From assembly GCF_010367455.1 (NCBI RefSeq), contig NZ_WRPR01000031.1, positions 1 through 43,129 on the forward strand: DNA of 43,129 nucleotides, in the 5' to 3' direction. The stretch comes from Candidatus Laterigemmans baculatus. Lineage in GTDB: Bacteria > Planctomycetota > Planctomycetia > Pirellulales > Pirellulaceae. The position numbers and the translations under genes were made by a program. This document shows, piece after piece, positions 40,284-43,129 of this stretch. The notes beneath the pieces are model-generated. The model searched no databases. It had not been told where the DNA came from and worked only from the letters and a program-made list of their open reading frames with translations. Within the stretch, counting starts at the first letter, position 1. Each line of letters begins with the position of its first letter.

Positions 40284-42530
40284 ATGGTAGCTTCGGGTGT
40301 CGGTGGAGAGGGGGCGATCGAGCTGATCGCGACCTGTGGCTTTGGGCTCGAAGCGGTCGTCCGCCGCGAACTCGAACAGCTCGGCTACGCGGCCCGCGTC
40401 GGTGCTCCCGGACACTTGCAGTTCGAGGGAGACGCGGCCGCGATCTGCCGCGCGAACCTGTGGCTGCGGTCGGCCGATCGGGTGCTGGTCGTGGTCGGCT
40501 CGTTCGAGGCGAGTGACTTCGACGCGCTGTTCGAGTCGACGCGTCAGTGCGGCTGGGAACGCTGGCTCGCCCCCGATGCCGCTTTTCCCGTGAGCGGGCA
40601 CAGCGTTCATTCCCAATTGTCGAGCGTCCCGGCCTGCCAGCGGGCAGTCAAGAAAGCGATCGTCAGCCGCTTGCAGAGCGTCTATGGCGGAGTCGAATTG
40701 GCGGAGACCGGCCCGGCCTATCAAGTGCATCTGGGATTGGTCAACAACCGCGCCCTGCTGACGCTCGACACGACCGGCCCGAGTCTCCACCGCCGCGGAT
40801 ACCGCCAGTGGAAGAGTCGTCACCCGCTGAAGGAATCGCTGGCCGCGGCCCTTGTCCAGCTTAGCTTTTGGAGCCCGGGGCGACCCCTGATCGATCCGTT
40901 TTGTGGCAGCGGCACGATTCTGATCGAAGCGGCGCTCCTCGGTCGCAATTTAGCTCCCGGACGCCACCGCAGCTTCGCCTCCGAAGGGTGGCCGCAAATT
41001 CCGGAATCTCTCTGGCGAGCCGCTCGGACGGAAGCGGACGATTTGCAGCAGCCCGAGCTGAGCGAACGCATCCTGGGAATGGACATCGACGAGCATGTTC
41101 TGAAGGCAGCACGCCACCACGCGGAGCTCGCCGGTGTCGCCGCGTCGATCCACTTCCAGCCATCCCCGTTCGCGAGGCTGACCAGCAAGCGACGCTACGG
41201 GTGCATCCTCACCAATCCGCCCTCGGGAAATTCGCGAGAGACCGAAGCTCTCTACCGCTCGATCCCCGAAGTGCTTCGCAAACTGCCCACCTGGTCGCAC
41301 TTTTTCCTGACCGACTTTCCCGAATTCGAGAAGCTCGTCGGCCGTGCCGCCGATCGGCGACGCAAGCTCTACCACGGTCGCGTCCAGCACACCTTCTATC
41401 AGTTCTTTGGCCCTAAGCCCCCCGCCGCTCAGCAGCCCCCAACGGAGCAGCCACTAACGGAGCAGCCTCCAGTCGAGCAGCCTCCAGTCGAGCAGCCTCC
41501 AATCGAGCAGCCAACTCCGCCGCACCCCGCTGACCGCGCTCCGCGACAACCGATGCCGGCAGCCTTTGGCGAACTGACTCCCAAGGCACGCGAGCAAGCC
41601 GAGTTGTTTCACCGCCGGCTGGTCAAACGCAGCAAGCACTTGCGGCGGTGGCCCACGCGTCAGGGCATCACCTGCTTTCGGCTCTACGAGCGGGACATCC
41701 CGGAGATCCCCTTGGTCGTCGATCGCTACGAGGATTATCTGCACATCACCGAGTACGAGCGGCCGCACGATCGCGATCCGGCGCTGCACGCCAACTGGCT
41801 CGATCTGATGGCCCGCACTGCGGCCAAAGCGGTCGAGATTCCGCCGAAGCAGGTGTTTCTCAAACGCCGTTCACGGCAACGGGGCGACACCCAGCATCAG
41901 CGGGTTGCGGAGCAGCATCACGAGGTCCTGGTCCAGGAGGGAGGGCTCCGCTTCTGGGTGAATCTTTCGGACTACGTCGATACCGGATTGTTCCTCGACC
42001 ACCGGATCACCCGGTCGCTGGTCCGCGATGAAGCGAAAGGCAAGCGGTTTTTGAACCTGTTCGCCTACACCGGGGCCTTTACCGTTTACGCGGCCGATGG
42101 GGCGGCGGCGGAGACGACCACCGTGGATTGGTCGAAGGCTTACCTCGAGTGGGCGCAGCGGAACATGGAAACGAACAAGTTCGTCGGCCAGCAGCACCGC
42201 TTCGTCCGCTCCGACGCGGCGACGTTTCTCAGCACGCTCGATCCGGACGCCCAGTTCGATCTGGCCGTCGTCGATCCGCCGACCTTTTCCAACAGCAAGC
42301 GGACCGACCAGGACTGGGACGTGCAGACGGGCTACGTGCAATTGCTGAACGATCTGCTCGAGCGGATGTCTTCGGGCGGCGTGATTTACTTCTCGAACAA
42401 CTTTCGCCGCTTCAAATTCGATCCCGAAGCGATTCACGCGGGCGCGATCCACGAGATCAGTAAGCAGACGGTTCCGCCGGATTACCGCAACCGCCGGATC
42501 CACCGCTGCTGGCGAATCGTCGCCGACTGA
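40284..42530 (+). CDS. rlmL: Bifunctional 23S rRNA methyltransferase RlmKL
   Basis: It makes m2G2445 and m7G2069 in 23S rRNA (E. coli numbering). The 748-residue fusion has an N-terminal THUMP region (IATCGFGLEAVVRRELEQLGY), the RlmL methyltransferase with DPFCGSGTILIEAALLGRNLAPG near 205 and ILTNPPSGNS near 310, and the RlmK half from about 425 with FWVNLSDYVDTGLFLDHR, NLFAYTGAFTVYAADGAA and LAVVDPPTFSNSK. Between the halves (about 378-415) a Pro/Gln/Glu linker (QPPVEQPPVEQPPIEQP) is encoded by 15-bp repeats, which is unusual for the family. ATG 40284 fits the domain start. Confidence 0.95.
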   Translation: MVASGVGGEGAIELIATCGFGLEAVVRRELEQLGYAARVGAPGHLQFEGDAAAICRANLWLRSADRVLVVVGSFEASDFDALFESTRQCGWERWLAPDAAFPVSGHSVHSQLSSVPACQRAVKKAIVSRLQSVYGGVELAETGPAYQVHLGLVNNRALLTLDTTGPSLHRRGYRQWKSRHPLKESLAAALVQLSFWSPGRPLIDPFCGSGTILIEAALLGRNLAPGRHRSFASEGWPQIPESLWRAARTEADDLQQPELSERILGMDIDEHVLKAARHHAELAGVAASIHFQPSPFARLTSKRRYGCILTNPPSGNSRETEALYRSIPEVLRKLPTWSHFFLTDFPEFEKLVGRAADRRRKLYHGRVQHTFYQFFGPKPPAAQQPPTEQPLTEQPPVEQPPVEQPPIEQPTPPHPADRAPRQPMPAAFGELTPKAREQAELFHRRLVKRSKHLRRWPTRQGITCFRLYERDIPEIPLVVDRYEDYLHITEYERPHDRDPALHANWLDLMARTAAKAVEIPPKQVFLKRRSRQRGDTQHQRVAEQHHEVLVQEGGLRFWVNLSDYVDTGLFLDHRITRSLVRDEAKGKRFLNLFAYTGAFTVYAADGAAAETTTVDWSKAYLEWAQRNMETNKFVGQQHRFVRSDAATFLSTLDPDAQFDLAVVDPPTFSNSKRTDQDWDVQTGYVQLLNDLLERMSSGGVIYFSNNFRRFKFDPEAIHAGAIHEISKQTVPPDYRNRRIHRCWRIVAD

Positions 42531-42541
42531 CGTCCATGAAA

Positions 42542-42567
42542 GAAGCCGGCGATTTCTCGCCGGCTTC
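42542..42567. terminator. Probable bidirectional hairpin between rlmKL and the cold-shock gene
   Basis: A perfect 11-bp stem, GAAGCCGGCGA with TCGCCGGCTTC around a TTTC loop, lies 12 bp after the rlmKL stop and 32 bp past the end of the convergent cold-shock gene. There is no long T-run on either side, so intrinsic termination is only probable. Confidence 0.55.
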
Positions 42568-42598
42568 GCGTCAAATTTGTGGTTTAAACTTCGTTCGC

Positions 42599-42796
42599 TC
42601 AGACAGGGCGGACGTTCTCAGCTCGCGGTCCCTTGGGACCTTGCCCGGGGTTGTAAGAGACCCGCTGGCCCTCCCGCAGTTCTTCGTAGGAGACGCCTTC
42701 GAGGGCCGACATGTGGAAGAACATGTCGCTCGCGGTTCCGGTGTCAATGAAACCGAAACCTTTGTCCGTCAACCGTTTGATCGTGCCTTCTGCCAT
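42599..42796 (-). CDS. Cold-shock domain protein
   Basis: A 65-residue single-stranded nucleic-acid binding protein of the CspA type. RNP1 is KGFGFI at 12-17 and RNP2 is the MFFHMS stretch at 25-30, followed by LREGQRVSYNPGQGPKGPRAENVRPV, the usual closing strand pattern. Family members act as RNA chaperones or transcription antiterminators. It begins at ATG 42796 with only a weak purine-rich ribosome site (AAGCGG). Its 5' leader and the rest of the 333-bp gap to the window end hold no gene, only the repeat element at the edge. Confidence 0.94.
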   Translation of the reverse strand: MAEGTIKRLTDKGFGFIDTGTASDMFFHMSALEGVSYEELREGQRVSYNPGQGPKGPRAENVRPV

Positions 42797-42992
42797 CGTA
42801 CCGCTTCAAAAAAGATGCTTCTTCGAGACCCAGAGTTTGCCAAATGGCGGTGATCTCGTTGCCGAAGTCTAGCGGGGTCGATTCGGGTGTCAACGAAATT
42901 CCGGGGCGAATTCTCACTTTTGGGGGGGAGGTTCGTTCGCTGGATCTTCTTTGCGGCGTCCCATGAGCCGTAGCCGCTAGGCCCTGTCAGTA

Positions 42993-43129
42993 CAGAGCCT
43001 AGCTGGACAGCGCCACTTTGGATTGGTTCGGAGCAGGACGGCTCGCAGAAAAATCGTTTAACGGCAAGCCGAAGGCGACTGCTTTTTAAAACACAGTCGC
43101 CTTCGGCTTGCCGTTAAACGACTTGGTAG
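42993..43129. mobile_element. Second MITE-like element copy, cut by the window end
   Basis: CAGAGCCTAGCTGGACAGCG and the following bases match the left part of the element at 19868-20061 in the same orientation. Then comes a perfect 28-bp inverted repeat (43054-43081 against 43094-43121; core GTTTAACGGCAAGCCGAAG) with a 12-base loop. The right terminal repeat would lie beyond 43129. Its central loop is inverted relative to the first copy. Confidence 0.75.

Overview
The window looks like chromosomal DNA of a GC-rich planctomycete, probably of the Pirellulales/Rhodopirellula type. This is inferred from gene content (large planctomycete-style secreted VWA, DUF11 and SEC-C proteins beside ordinary housekeeping genes), loose operon structure with many strand switches, and intergenic regions full of palindromic repeats built on cores such as GCTAGCGCCCGGCGGCTGAT and CTTTCGCTCCGCGAAAG. 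No rRNA, tRNA, CRISPR array, prophage or transposase gene was recognised.

Layout. 1-5201: EF-P beta-lysylation enzyme EpmB (-) divergent from elongation factor P (+), then RibD (-) and a SEC-C/TPR-like protein (-). 5202-5815: an unusual leader of heptamer and inverted hexamer-type tandem repeats. 5816-9217: a compact + strand operon def-fmt-small membrane protein-miaB, combining start-methionine formylation/deformylation with tRNA modification. 9646-14235: a 1529-residue secreted VWA/secretin-N0/DUF2135 protein followed by a strong terminator. 14451-18236: YchF GTPase, an APH-like/P-loop kinase fusion and a TerB-like protein, all on the - strand and separated by palindromic repeats. 18610-20946: a YbdK-type glutamate-cysteine ligase homologue and a lone ABC ATPase, with a MITE-like element between them. 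20943-23361: DUF892 ferritin-like protein, two stand-alone receiver proteins and a small membrane protein.

27264-23358 (-): a tightly overlapping four-gene operon of a haem-copper oxidase subunit III, two bacterial PH-domain membrane proteins (YdbS/YdbT-like) and an AEC-family transporter. 27587-28543: a tandem GNAT protein. 31149-28664 (-): HD-GYP phosphodiesterase followed by ispG. 32702-31314 (-): a membrane protein that reads as a site-2 (M50) protease fold with its metal-binding residues replaced. 32800-35391: a large DUF11 surface protein. 38289-35523 (-): a secreted TPR protein and a Wza-like polysaccharide export protein. 39576-38551 (-): a sugar-isomerase-like TIM barrel. 39868-43129: a 58-residue DUF1328 protein, the RlmKL rRNA methyltransferase, a cold-shock protein, and a second copy of the MITE-like element cut by the window end.

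Two themes recur. Several unrelated palindromic repeat families share one architecture: one left arm, a loop, then two or more right arms. In-frame minisatellites of 12-18 bp have expanded linkers inside many genes, including essential enzymes such as Fmt and RlmKL.
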